DNA of 64,000 nt, taken from NCBI RefSeq assembly GCF_001279725.1, contig NZ_LGDE01000458.1, positions 1-64,000 on the forward strand, written 5' to 3'. Source of the DNA: Streptomyces sp. WM4235 (GTDB taxonomy: Bacteria; Actinomycetota; Actinomycetes; Streptomycetales; Streptomycetaceae). The notes below the pieces were generated by a model. That model had not been told where the DNA came from and did not search any database. It saw nothing but the letters and a program-made list of their open reading frames with translations. Positions 1-12,666 of the stretch are shown in pieces; the stretch's first letter is position 1, and the number at the start of each line of letters is the position of its first letter. Both the position numbers and the translations under genes were made by a program.

Positions 1-27
1 ACCCCCGGAAGCCCCGTCCCCCGGAAG

Positions 28-1344
28 CTACCGGCGTCCCGCCCCGTCACCCCGCCGGGACAGCAGGATCCATCCCCCGAGCACGAGCAGCAGCACCGTC
101 CCCGCTCCGAAGCCGCCGGTGGCCACCACCCGCATCACCGAGCGGTTGTCCTCGGCCGCGGCGGCCTCCGGCCCGGTGAGCCCCTCCTTGGCGGCGGTGC
201 GGTCGGCGGCGTCCACCCCGAACCCGGCCGCGCTCAGGCTCTCCCGGTACGCCGGCGCCTTCCCGGGGGTCCCGAGGACGTCCATCCGCAGGGTCAGCGG
301 CACCGGTACCGCGTCCTCGGTGAACTCCCCGACCTTCCCGCCCAGCGTCACGGCGACGTAGTACCAGCCGGCCACGCGCGTCCCGCGCATCTCCGCGTCG
401 TCGGAGAAACGGTTCTCGTACGCCACCGGAGCCGTCTTGGGCAGCGTGATCCCGGCCTGCTTGCCGTCGTAGGAGGTCGCCTTGGAGTCGACCAGCGCCC
501 GGTAGGGGCTGTAGACCGACACCGTGAGGCCATTGGACGCCGAGCCGTACTCCTTCGTCATCCTGGCGGCCGCGATCTCCGCGCCGATCCCCAACTGCTG
601 TCCCCAGTCCAGCGGGACGCGGTAGTACCGGGTCTGCCCGGGCCGCAGGTCGTCGCGCCACACCCCCGTCCCGAGGGCGCGCGCGTCGTTGAAGCCGGTG
701 CCGCCGGTCCGGGCGAGCGAGGCACCGCCGGGCAGGGTCGGCGAGGCCGAGGGCCAGACGCTGGGCGCGACCGTCGGGGAGCCGCCGCCGAGGGCCGGCT
801 CGCGCAGGACGAGGAGTTCGACCGGCCAGCGCCCCCGATCGGAGTCCTTGGCCGCGGTGCGCGTGACCTTCGCGTAGTAGGTGGCGGCGGCCTGGCACTC
901 GCCGTCCTCCTTGACCCGCCGGACGGCCGCCGCGCTCACCGGGACGGGGTCGTAGCCGAAGCCGGCCCGCGCGTTGCCGGAGCAGCGGGTCCCCGCGCCG
1001 GAGATGATCTCGACCTCGATGCCGTCGCCGTAGCCGACCTTGGCGCCGGCGGGCGGGCGGACCACCGCGGAGACGTACACGTCGGACGTGGCGTCGAGCC
1101 GGAGTTGGTAGAAGCGTTCCTCCGGGCCGATGGTGTCCTCGTGGACCGTCCCGATCTCCAGCGGCGCGGTGTCCGCGGTGGAGGGCCTGCCCTCGACCCG
1201 CTTCGCACCGTCCGCCGCGCGGTACGTCGGCACCGGCTGCGGCGCCGTGCCCGCCGCCCACGCGGCCCCCGGCAGCGCCGCCACGAGCCCCAGCCCGGCG
1301 ACCCCCGCCAGCACGACGCTCCGAATCCGACGTCCCCGATCCAT
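28..1344 (-). CDS. Secreted/membrane-anchored protein of unknown function
   Basis: I do not recognise the family. The 438-residue product starts MDRGRRIR and has a clear signal peptide (hydrophobic core VVLAGVAGLGLVAALPGAAWA), so it is exported. Two beta-rich segments follow, separated by a Pro/Ser/Thr linker around residues 185-205. One C-terminal membrane segment (about 410-430, rich in L, V and G) ends in a short Arg-rich tail, so the bulk should sit outside the cell, anchored at the C-terminus. The ATG at 1344 was chosen because it directly precedes the signal peptide and has GGGGTG upstream; the frame stays open further upstream but encodes an implausible Cys-rich stretch. Two TTGC/GCAA inverted repeats lie just upstream. 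Confidence 0.7.
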   Translation of the reverse strand: MDRGRRIRSVVLAGVAGLGLVAALPGAAWAAGTAPQPVPTYRAADGAKRVEGRPSTADTAPLEIGTVHEDTIGPEERFYQLRLDATSDVYVSAVVRPPAGAKVGYGDGIEVEIISGAGTRCSGNARAGFGYDPVPVSAAAVRRVKEDGECQAAATYYAKVTRTAAKDSDRGRWPVELLVLREPALGGGSPTVAPSVWPSASPTLPGGASLARTGGTGFNDARALGTGVWRDDLRPGQTRYYRVPLDWGQQLGIGAEIAAARMTKEYGSASNGLTVSVYSPYRALVDSKATSYDGKQAGITLPKTAPVAYENRFSDDAEMRGTRVAGWYYVAVTLGGKVGEFTEDAVPVPLTLRMDVLGTPGKAPAYRESLSAAGFGVDAADRTAAKEGLTGPEAAAAEDNRSVMRVVATGGFGAGTVLLLVLGGWILLSRRGDGAGRR

Positions 1345-1359
1345 CACACGCACCCCGAG

Positions 1360-1394
1360 TTTGCTAGCGCAAGCAAATTCTTTGCATATTGCAA
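1360..1394 (-). promoter_or_regulatory. Paired TTGC/GCAA inverted repeats upstream of the secreted-protein gene
   Basis: Two inverted repeats lie 16-50 bp upstream of the start at 1344: TTTGCT-N6-AGCAAA (1360-1377) and TTGCA-TAT-TGCAA (1382-1394). They stand out as AT-rich in this high-GC background. Their position fits an operator or promoter-overlapping site for a dimeric regulator. The cognate protein is not identifiable from the sequence. Confidence 0.4.
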
Positions 1395-1440
1395 GCTTCA
1401 TCACGAAACAACACGCAGAACAGCACACAGAACAGCACAA

Positions 1441-1468
1441 AGCCCCGGCAGCAGCGGCAGCCGGGGCT
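1441..1468. terminator. Hairpin terminator after the DLW-39 gene
   Basis: The arms AGCCCCGGC (1441-1449) and GCCGGGGCT (1460-1468) are perfect inverted repeats with a 10-nt loop. The hairpin lies just beyond the stop of the DLW-39 gene (1490), on the minus-strand side. Confidence 0.6.
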
Positions 1469-1489
1469 TCATGGGATCAATCGTGGGTC

Positions 1490-1624
1490 TCACACGCCAG
1501 AACCAGAAGGCACGGAGTCGGTTGCCTCCGTCCACAGGTCCTGCTCGGCACGGTCCGCCTGGATCTGGCGGTACACGAGGAGCCCGCCGATGGCGGCCAG
1601 TGCGACCAGGAGCAGCTTCTTCAC
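1490..1624 (-). CDS. DLW-39 family small membrane protein
   Basis: This 44-residue protein has an N-terminal membrane segment (LLLVALAAIGGLLVYRQ) and a short polar tail containing the D-L-W motif that names the DLW-39 family of actinobacterial small proteins. The GTG start at 1624 (KKLLL...) was preferred over an upstream ATG because it gives the usual family length of about 40 residues and has GAGG upstream. The family's function is unknown. It sits between the tRNA-Ile gene and a secreted-protein gene, near gyrA, a common location for it in Streptomyces. Confidence 0.75.
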   Translation of the reverse strand: MKKLLLVALAAIGGLLVYRQIQADRAEQDLWTEATDSVPSGSGV

Positions 1625-1683
1625 CGCGCGACCTCGTCTTTCGTTGACGTTGGGGACTTCTGGCGCCCAACAATACACACCGA

Positions 1684-1697
1684 CCGATACCGATCGG
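1684..1697. promoter_or_regulatory. Small inverted repeat upstream of the DLW-39 gene
   Basis: CCGAT-ACCG-ATCGG is a 14-bp inverted repeat about 60 bp upstream of the GTG at 1624. It resembles a half-conserved TetR-type operator, but nothing ties it to a specific regulator. Confidence 0.2.
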
Positions 1698-1730
1698 TTA
1701 TCTGGGAACCCCTCAACTGGCCCAACGACA

Positions 1731-1761
1731 AAGACCCCCAGGCCGGGGGCCTGGGGGTCTT
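1731..1761. terminator. Strong hairpin terminator after tRNA-Ile
   Basis: A perfect 14-bp stem (AAGACCCCCAGGCC, 1731-1744, pairing with 1748-1761) has a 3-nt loop. It lies 10 bp beyond the 3' end of the minus-strand tRNA gene, as expected for its terminator. Confidence 0.8.
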
Positions 1762-1770
1762 CGACACTGT

Positions 1771-1843
1771 GGGGCTAACAGGATTTGAACCTGTGGCCTC
1801 ATCCTTATCAGGGATGCGCTCTAACCAACTGAGCTATAGCCCC
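1771..1843 (-). tRNA. tRNA-Ile (GAT anticodon)
   Basis: Read on the minus strand, the 73-nt sequence folds as a cloverleaf. The acceptor stem pairs GGGGCTA with TAGCCCC, the D arm is GCTC/GAGC, the anticodon loop CTGATAA carries GAT, and the T arm is ACAGG/CCTGT with TTCAAAT. The terminal CCA is not encoded, so the CCA-adding enzyme must supply it. A sigma-HrdB-like promoter lies upstream and a terminator downstream, giving a stand-alone transcript. Confidence 0.97.
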
Positions 1844-1868
1844 ATCCGCGCTGCGCGCTGACTCCTGA

Positions 1869-1897
1869 AGGTTAGCGCACACACCCGGTAGGTCCAA
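1869..1897 (-). promoter_or_regulatory. Housekeeping-type promoter of tRNA-Ile
   Basis: On the minus strand, TTGGAC (1892-1897) and TAACCT (1869-1874) are separated by exactly 17 bp and lie about 25 bp upstream of the tRNA 5' end. This matches the vegetative (HrdB) -35/-10 pattern. Confidence 0.7.
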
Positions 1898-1932
1898 AAT
1901 CCGTTCCCGGGGGCTCTCCGGAGGTCGACCCG

Positions 1933-1955
1933 GGGGACGCCACGACGGCGTCCCC
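1933..1955. terminator. Hairpin terminator after DUF3566/gyrBA
   Basis: The arms GGGGACGCC (1933-1941) and GGCGTCCCC (1947-1955) enclose a 5-nt loop. The hairpin lies just past the stop of the DUF3566 gene, so it likely ends the gyrB-gyrA-DUF3566 transcript. Confidence 0.55.
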
Positions 1956-1996
1956 GCAGGTCAGTCAGCCGGTGAGCCGGCCCTCGAACGGGTCGG

Positions 1997-2629
1997 TCAC
2001 TCGTCCTCGGCCAGCGTCAGCTCGACGCCTCCGACGAAGCCCGCCGACAGGTTGTAGATGAACGAGCCGAGCGTCGCCAGCGCCGTCATGAGCACCACGT
2101 CGATGACCGCGATCACCGAGCTGAAGATCAGCACGCGGGGCAGCGAGAGGAACGACTGGAGGTCGAACCCGTTGCTCTCGTTCGATCCGGTCGCCTCGCT
2201 GATCGTGCCGCCGACGGTCGAGAAGACGCCCATCGCGTCCATGACCATCCACAGCACCACCGACGCGACGACCGTGCAGACACCGAGCGCGATCGACAGG
2301 AGGAAGCTGACCTTCATCACCGACCACGGGTCGGCCTTGGCCACCCGCAGTCGCGCCTTGCGCGTCCGGGGCGCCGTACGGGCCCCGGTGCGCGGCCGGC
2401 GCTGCGTGTCCCCGGCCTGGCCCCCGCGCGCCGCCCCCGGGCCCGAGGGCGCCGAGTAGGCCTGCGGGGGCTGGTAGGGCTGACCGCCCCGGTTCTGACC
2501 GGCGTCGGTCGGCGACTTCGGCTGCGATCCTCGGGTATCCGTCACGGTTCCCCCCTGGGAGTCCGCGGCGGGGCCACGGGCACCGTTCGCTCCAGTCTTG
2601 GCCGGTCCGGCGCCCGCGGCTCCACTCAC
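1997..2629 (-). CDS. DUF3566 domain-containing membrane protein
   Basis: The 210-residue protein has a disordered N-terminal half rich in Gly, Pro, Ala and Gln, then a basic patch (RTRKARLRVAKADPWSVMK). Two membrane segments follow: one around VSFLLSIALGVCTVVASVVLW and one around FSSVIAVIDVVLMTALATLGSFIYNL. This is the DUF3566 layout found downstream of gyrA across actinobacteria, including the mycobacterial gyrA neighbour. The GTG start lies 3 bp past the gyrA stop, and its Shine-Dalgarno GAGGAG lies within the last gyrA codons, so translation is probably coupled. The molecular role is not established. Confidence 0.85.
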   Translation of the reverse strand: MSGAAGAGPAKTGANGARGPAADSQGGTVTDTRGSQPKSPTDAGQNRGGQPYQPPQAYSAPSGPGAARGGQAGDTQRRPRTGARTAPRTRKARLRVAKADPWSVMKVSFLLSIALGVCTVVASVVLWMVMDAMGVFSTVGGTISEATGSNESNGFDLQSFLSLPRVLIFSSVIAVIDVVLMTALATLGSFIYNLSAGFVGGVELTLAEDE

Positions 2630-2632
2630 GAC

Positions 2633-5254
<2,622 letters not shown>

Positions 5255-5295
5255 TGCTGGTCAGAAGTCCTTTCAGGCGGTCAGCGAAGGCCGAC

Positions 5296-7746
<2,451 letters not shown>

Positions 7747-7768
7747 GACACCGCCCGCGGGCGGTGTC
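7747..7768. terminator. Palindromic terminator after dciA
   Basis: A perfect 22-bp palindrome with arms GACACCGCCCG and CGGGCGGTGTC lies 2 bp beyond the dciA stop codon. It probably ends the dnaN-side transcript (recF-dciA) before gyrB. Confidence 0.55.
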
Positions 7769-7770
7769 GC

Positions 7771-8346
7771 TCACCCGTAGGTGTCGCCCGGCCCCGTACT
7801 GCCCGGCGCGCGCCAGGGCCCGTGCCGTTTCGGCCGGCCACCCGGACCCGACACCTTGATCATCCGTACGGTGCCCTGCCCCAGCTCGGCGTTCAGCCGC
7901 GCCACGAGCTGCGGAGCCAGCAGTTTCAGCTGCGCCGCCCACGCCGAGGAATCACACCGCACATGAAGCTCACGGTCCTCGTACCGCTCCGGTTCACAGT
8001 GCGCGGCGATCTCCGGGCCGACGATCTCCGACCAGCGCTCCATGACGCCCGCCACCGCCATCGGCATCTCCCAGCCGCGTTCCGTGCGCAGCCGGTCCAA
8101 CGCGGCCATCAACGGCATCGGGTCCCTGCCGTCGGCGCGGGCGCCGGATCGCAGACCGGGCTGCTGTCGGCGGTTCTTTCCCGTCGCCGCGTTGCCGCGG
8201 GCCCGCGCCTGTTCGCGCGCCGCCGCGAGCGCCTGTCGCGCCAGGTCCACCCCGGAGGGTTCCGGGGCCTTGCGCTCCGGCTGCCTCTGCTCCGGTCGCT
8301 TCTCCCCGGGGCTCTTCTCCCCGGGGCTCTTCTCGTGATCGCTCAC
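7771..8346 (-). CDS. dciA: DciA-like DUF721 protein (replicative helicase loader/operator)
   Basis: The 191-residue protein has a low-complexity charged N-terminus containing direct repeats of SPGEK. The DUF721/DciA domain occupies about residues 75-170 ([20 protein letters not shown], then [17 protein letters not shown]). DciA is the ancestral bacterial helicase operator that interacts with DnaB, also encoded in this window, during loading at oriC. The GTG start overlaps the recF stop by 4 bp (GTGA), indicating translational coupling with recF. This position between recF and gyrB is typical in actinobacteria. Confidence 0.88.
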   Translation of the reverse strand: MSDHEKSPGEKSPGEKRPEQRQPERKAPEPSGVDLARQALAAAREQARARGNAATGKNRRQQPGLRSGARADGRDPMPLMAALDRLRTERGWEMPMAVAGVMERWSEIVGPEIAAHCEPERYEDRELHVRCDSSAWAAQLKLLAPQLVARLNAELGQGTVRMIKVSGPGGRPKRHGPWRAPGSTGPGDTYG

Positions 8347-9479
8347 AGTCGGGTCACCTCACCGCCGGACACCCCGAACCGCGTCCCCGCCAGCACCCCC
8401 GGGACGTCGTCGTCGACCGCCGCGGTCACCAGGACCTGTTCCCCGGGGGACACCAGTTCGGCCAGCCGCTCCCGGCGCCTGCTGTCCAGCTCCGCGAACA
8501 CGTCGTCGAGGATCAGCACCGGCTCGCTGCCCTCGGAGCGCAGCAGCTCGTACGAGGCCAGGCGCAGCGCCAGCGCGTACGACCAGGACTCGCCGTGGCT
8601 CGCGTAGCCCTTCGCCGGCAGCTCGCCGAGCCGCAGCAGCACGTCGTCGCGGTGCGGCCCCACCAGGGTCACGCCCCGCTCGATCTCCTGCTTGCGCACG
8701 TCGGCGAGCGCCGCCAGGACGACCTCGTACAGGGCCTCGCGGGTGCGCGCCTCGCCGCTGTCCACCGCCTCGCCGGCCGAGGACCTGTACGTCAACCCGA
8801 GCGGTCCGCCGCCGGGCGCGAGCTGCTCGTACGCCTTGTCGGCCAGCGGCAGCAGGGTGGAGATCAGGTCGAGGCGTTGGGCCAGGAGTTCCGCGCCCGC
8901 GCGGGCGAGGTGCTGGTCCCACACGTCGAGGGTGGACAGGTCCATGGACCGGCCGCCGTGCCGGCGCGCCATGGCCGCCGACTTGAGCAGGGTGTTGCGC
9001 TGCTTCAGCACGCGTTCGTAGTCGGAGCGGACGGCGGCCATGCGGGGCGAGCGGGCGGTGACCAGCTCGTCGAGGAAGCGGCGGCGCTCCCCCGGGTCGC
9101 CCTTGACCAGCGCCAGGTCCTCGGGCGCGAACAGCACCGTCCGTACGATCCCCAGCACGTCCCGGGGCCTGACCTGCGAGGACCGGTTGATCCGGGCCCG
9201 GTTCGCGCGGCCCGGGTTCAGTTCCAGTTCGACGAGCTGCTGCCGTTCGCCCTGGGTGACGGCGGCTCGGATGACGGCCCGCTCCGCGCCCATCCGCACC
9301 AGCGGGGCGTCCGAGGACACGCGGTGGCTGCCCAGGGTGGCCAGGTAGCCGATGGCCTCGACGAGGTTGGTCTTGCCCTGGCCGTTCGGACCCACGAAAG
9401 CGGTGACGCCCGCACCGAGGGGAACCTCGGCCCGGGCGTACGAGCGGAAGTCGGCCAGTGAGAGATGCGAAACGTGCAT
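8343..9479 (-). CDS. recF: DNA replication and repair protein RecF
   Basis: RecF is an SMC-like ATPase that promotes RecA loading at single-stranded gaps together with RecO and RecR. The 378-residue protein opens [14 protein letters not shown], the family start. It has Walker A GPNGQGKT (residues 30-37), the gap-repair signature region around [14 protein letters not shown], an ABC-type signature region, and Walker [12 protein letters not shown] near the C-terminus. The ATG at 9479 fits the family N-terminus; an upstream in-frame start at 9551 would add an unsupported tail. It follows gnd and overlaps dciA. Confidence 0.96.
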   Translation of the reverse strand: MHVSHLSLADFRSYARAEVPLGAGVTAFVGPNGQGKTNLVEAIGYLATLGSHRVSSDAPLVRMGAERAVIRAAVTQGERQQLVELELNPGRANRARINRSSQVRPRDVLGIVRTVLFAPEDLALVKGDPGERRRFLDELVTARSPRMAAVRSDYERVLKQRNTLLKSAAMARRHGGRSMDLSTLDVWDQHLARAGAELLAQRLDLISTLLPLADKAYEQLAPGGGPLGLTYRSSAGEAVDSGEARTREALYEVVLAALADVRKQEIERGVTLVGPHRDDVLLRLGELPAKGYASHGESWSYALALRLASYELLRSEGSEPVLILDDVFAELDSRRRERLAELVSPGEQVLVTAAVDDDVPGVLAGTRFGVSGGEVTRL

Positions 9480-9536
9480 GTGGCGCCGACCTCCCCCGGC
9501 TTCCTGCTTCTCGCTGTGGTGCTGTGGTCGTGTGGT

Positions 9537-9567
9537 GCGGCCCGGTGGCACGGCCGCACCGGGCCGC
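9537..9567. terminator. Hairpin terminator after gnd
   Basis: GCGGCCCGGTG (9537-9547) pairs with CACCGGGCCGC (9557-9567) across a 9-nt loop, 13 bp past the gnd stop. Confidence 0.6.
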
Positions 9568-9580
9568 CGGGCCTTCCCGA

Positions 9581-10456
9581 CTAGACCTTCTCGACCGCGT
9601 GGCCGCCGAACTGGTTGCGCAGCGCGGCGATCATCTTCATCTGCGGGGAGTCGTCCTGGCGGGACGCGAAGCGGGCGAACAGCGACGCGGTGATCGCGGG
9701 CAGCGGCACGGCGTTGTCGATGGCCGCCTCGACCGTCCAGCGGCCCTCGCCCGAGTCCGCCGCGAAGCCGCGCAGCTGCTGCAGGTGCTCGTCCTCGTCC
9801 AGCGCGTTCACGGCGAGGTCCAGCAGCCAGGAACGGATGACCGTTCCTTCCTGCCAGGACCGGAACACCTCGCGGACGTCGGTGACCGAGTCCACTGCCT
9901 CCAGCAGCTCCCAGCCCTCGGCGTAGGCCTGCATCATGGCGTACTCGATGCCGTTGTGGACCATCTTCGCGAAGTGGCCGGCGCCGACCTTGCCCGCGTG
10001 CACGGAGCCGAAGTCGCCCTCAGGCTTGAGGGCGTCGAACACCGGCTGGACCGCGGCGACGTGGTCCTTGTCGCCGCCGTACATCAGCGCGTAGCCGTTC
10101 GCCAGGCCCCACACGCCGCCAGAGACACCGCAGTCGACGAAGCCGATGCCCTTGGCCTTCAGCTCCTCGGCGTGCTTCTCGTCGTCGGTCCAGCGGGAGT
10201 TGCCGCCGTCCACGACGACGTCGCCGGGCGAGAGCAGCTCGCCGAGCTCGTCGATGGTGGACTGCGTCGCCGCGCCTGCCGGGACCATCACCCACACCAC
10301 GCGGGGGGCCTGCAGGCTGTCCACGAGTTCCCGCAGGCTGTGGACATCGGCGAGGTCAGGGTTGCGGTCGTATCCGATGACGGTGTGGCCTGCGCGGCGG
10401 ATGCGCTCGCGCATGTTGCCGCCCATCTTGCCGAGACCGACGAGACCAAGCTCCAT
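9581..10456 (-). CDS. gnd: 6-phosphogluconate dehydrogenase (decarboxylating), short form
   Basis: This enzyme oxidises and decarboxylates 6-phosphogluconate to ribulose 5-phosphate. The 291-residue protein is the short form (about 300 residues, not 470). It has an N-terminal Rossmann motif GLGKMGGNM, the substrate-binding signature [11 protein letters not shown], and [10 protein letters not shown] with the catalytic Lys of the family. Its position between recF and dnaN is a Streptomyces trait. It may supply NADPH or pentose phosphate but has no obvious link to replication. Terminators flank it on both sides, suggesting its own transcript. Confidence 0.93.
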   Translation of the reverse strand: MELGLVGLGKMGGNMRERIRRAGHTVIGYDRNPDLADVHSLRELVDSLQAPRVVWVMVPAGAATQSTIDELGELLSPGDVVVDGGNSRWTDDEKHAEELKAKGIGFVDCGVSGGVWGLANGYALMYGGDKDHVAAVQPVFDALKPEGDFGSVHAGKVGAGHFAKMVHNGIEYAMMQAYAEGWELLEAVDSVTDVREVFRSWQEGTVIRSWLLDLAVNALDEDEHLQQLRGFAADSGEGRWTVEAAIDNAVPLPAITASLFARFASRQDDSPQMKMIAALRNQFGGHAVEKV

Positions 10457-10586
10457 CAGGTGGTTCCTTAAGCGTTGTGGCCGTCTGTGCCGGGGGCCCT
10501 GGAGTACCGGGGTCCGCCCCGGGATCCGAGCCTACGCCGGGCCGCGCCCCGGGGCGCCACGGACGCCCCGAACGTGCGCCGGACGC

Positions 10587-10626
10587 CGTCGGGCCCGGCC
10601 TCGCGGTGGCGAGGCCGGGCCCGACG
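10587..10626. terminator. Strong terminator after dnaN
   Basis: A perfect 18-bp stem (10587-10604 with 10609-10626) closes a GGTG loop, 8 bp beyond the dnaN stop codon. Confidence 0.75.
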
Positions 10627-10634
10627 GGACGAAC

Positions 10635-11765
10635 TCAACCGGACAGGCGCACCGGCATGATCAGGTACTTGTAGGCCTCGTCGGCCTCCGCGTCGATCGC
10701 CGGGCGGCCGCTGAGCAGCGCCGGCTTGGTCGACGTGGTGAAGCTGAGCTGCGCGACGGGCGAGTCGATCGCGCTCAGACCGTCCAGCAGGAAGGTCGGG
10801 TTGAAGGCGATCGAGATGTCGTCGCCGTCGAGCTTGGCGTCGACGCGCTCCACAGCCTGTGCGTCGTCGGAGGAACCGGCCTCCAGGATCAGCACGCCCT
10901 GCTCGAAGCTGAGGCGGACCGGGGTGTTGCGCTCGGCGACCAGGGCCACGCGCTTGACGGCCTCGACGAAGGGCGCCGTCTCGATCACCGCGATGGAGTT
11001 GAACTCCGTCGGGAAGAGCGTGCGGTACTTCGGGAGGTCGCCTTCGAGCAGCCGGGTGGTGGTGCGGCGGCCCGCGCCCTCGAAGCCGATGAGGCCCTCG
11101 CCGGCGCCGGATCCCGAAAGGGCCAGGGTGACGGTGTCGCCGCTGGTCAGGGACTTGGCGGTGTCCAGGAGCGTCTTGGCGGGCACCAGGGCCACGGCCG
11201 AGGCGTCCGGGTTCTCCGGCTTCCAGAGGAACTCGCGGACCGCGAAGCGGTAGCGGTCGGTGGAGGCCAGGGTGACGCGGTCGCCCTCGATCTCGATGCG
11301 GACACCGGTCAGCACGGGCAGCGTGTCGTCACGGCCGGCGGCGATGGCGACCTGGGCCGCGGCGGAGGCGAAGACCTCGCCGGGCACGGTGCCGGTCGCG
11401 GTCGGCATCTGCGGCAGTGCCGGGTACTCCTCCACAGGCAGGGTGTGGAGTGTGAATCGCGAGGAGCCACAGACCACGGTCGCCCGTACACCGTCTGTGG
11501 AAATCTCCACCGGGCGGTTGGGCAGGGCCCGGCAGATGTCGGCGAGCAGCCGGCCGGAGACCAGGACGGTGCCGTCCTCCTCGACGTCCGCCTCGACGGA
11601 GACGCGGGCCGAGACCTCGTAGTCGAAGCCGGAGAGCGACAGGGTGCCCTCCTCGGCCTTCAGCAGCAGGCCCGCGAGAACGGGTACCGGCGGCCGGGCC
11701 GGGAGGCTGCGGGCCGCCCAAGCCACCGCCTCCGCGAGTACGTCGCGTTCCACCCGGATCTTCAC
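10635..11765 (-). CDS. dnaN: DNA polymerase III beta subunit (sliding clamp)
   Basis: DnaN is the ring-shaped processivity clamp. The 376-residue protein has the three clamp folds. Recognisable stretches are VKIRVERDVLAEAVAWAAR at the start, DTLPVLTGVRIE in the middle domain, and the C-terminal YLIMPVRL that forms part of the peptide-binding pocket. The GTG at 11765 has AGGAGG 8 bp upstream; an upstream in-frame ATG at 12197 would run through oriC and is rejected. It is transcribed away from dnaA's stop across oriC, the conserved Streptomyces dnaA-oriC-dnaN arrangement. Confidence 0.97.
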   Translation of the reverse strand: MKIRVERDVLAEAVAWAARSLPARPPVPVLAGLLLKAEEGTLSLSGFDYEVSARVSVEADVEEDGTVLVSGRLLADICRALPNRPVEISTDGVRATVVCGSSRFTLHTLPVEEYPALPQMPTATGTVPGEVFASAAAQVAIAAGRDDTLPVLTGVRIEIEGDRVTLASTDRYRFAVREFLWKPENPDASAVALVPAKTLLDTAKSLTSGDTVTLALSGSGAGEGLIGFEGAGRRTTTRLLEGDLPKYRTLFPTEFNSIAVIETAPFVEAVKRVALVAERNTPVRLSFEQGVLILEAGSSDDAQAVERVDAKLDGDDISIAFNPTFLLDGLSAIDSPVAQLSFTTSTKPALLSGRPAIDAEADEAYKYLIMPVRLSG

Positions 11766-12666
11766 CGGAACCGCCTCCTGCTGTTGCTCGCTCGTCTGCC
11801 GGCCTTCGTCATCGGCTCGATGGCTCGCTGTCCCGACGGACCGAGGCCTCGATGCCGGGGACCAGTCTGACGTACGGCGCCGACACTCGTTGCTGCCGGC
11901 GGTCAAGTCGGAAGCGAGGTGTCGGGGCGGGTGTCCTCCGAGTTGTGCACAGGACCTGCTTGAAAACCGAATCCGAGCTAACTCTCTATGGGGGTAGTAG
12001 TAGGGCCTGTGGAAACGGTGGATAAGCCCGTTCTCGCAGGTCAACCCGCGTTTTTTATCCCCACACCCTGTGGGCGACACCGGTGGACAACACGGTGTCT
12101 CTGTGGAGAACGGAAAGTTCTGCACAGGCCGTCCCCAGATGACCCTCACTACTCCACAGGTGCGTCCCCAGCTTTTCCCCAGTACTCCACAGGCCAAACG
12201 TCGACTTCCGTGTGACCGCTTTCACTCCGGACGGTGACAGGGGGCTCCTGGTTGCCGAACAGTGGACAACGGTGTGGAGAAGTCATCCACGCCTGTGCAC
12301 AGGATGCGGGAACCTGTGGGTCGGCGGTGGACAGAGAGGTGGACGAGGCTGTGGATACTTTTTTGTCCACAGGCTGTGGATGGCCCTTGCTCACAATTCC
12401 ACAGGCGGCTGAGCTGGGCTGATGAGCCCTCAACCTGCACTCCTGTGGACAGATTGTGGGTGACGGAACCCGTCCCCAGGCTGTGGACGGAAGAAAGTCG
12501 GCCAATCTGTGGATGACGCGCTCTGTTGGGGGCGTATTCGAACAGCGCAGGGGCGCGCGGACGAAGAAGGGCGCCCCCGCCGTGGTCCGGGAGCGCCCTG
12601 TAAACGGGTTTGAGGGGCCCTCACGGGACCTTCGTGGGGCCCGCGCACGGCTCCGGAGAGCCGGCG
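11766..12666. other. oriC: Chromosomal replication origin oriC
   Basis: The dnaA-dnaN gap holds no gene and carries DnaA boxes related to TTGTCCACA on both strands between 11943 and 12516. The best match is a perfect TTGTCCACA at 12363-12371. Others by eye (one mismatch or near) include 11943-11951 (TTGTGCACA), 12017-12025, 12082-12090, 12102-12110, 12150-12158, 12183-12191, 12261-12269, 12273-12281, 12293-12301, 12350-12358, 12444-12452, 12482-12490 and 12508-12516. T-runs at 12051-12056 and 12359-12364 are the most AT-rich spots and could help unwinding. The size and many imperfect boxes match the Streptomyces origin. Confidence 0.95.
12614..12642. terminator. Possible terminator after dnaA
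   Basis: An imperfect inverted repeat (GGGGCCCTCACG with CGTGGGGCCC) lies about 25 bp beyond the dnaA stop. It is weaker than the other hairpins in the window. Confidence 0.3.

Noticed and set aside
1345..1440. Cys-rich N-terminal extension (MCCSVCCSACC...) of the first gene
   Set aside because: It has no ribosome-binding site, overlaps the putative operators and precedes a normal signal peptide; it is most likely untranslated.
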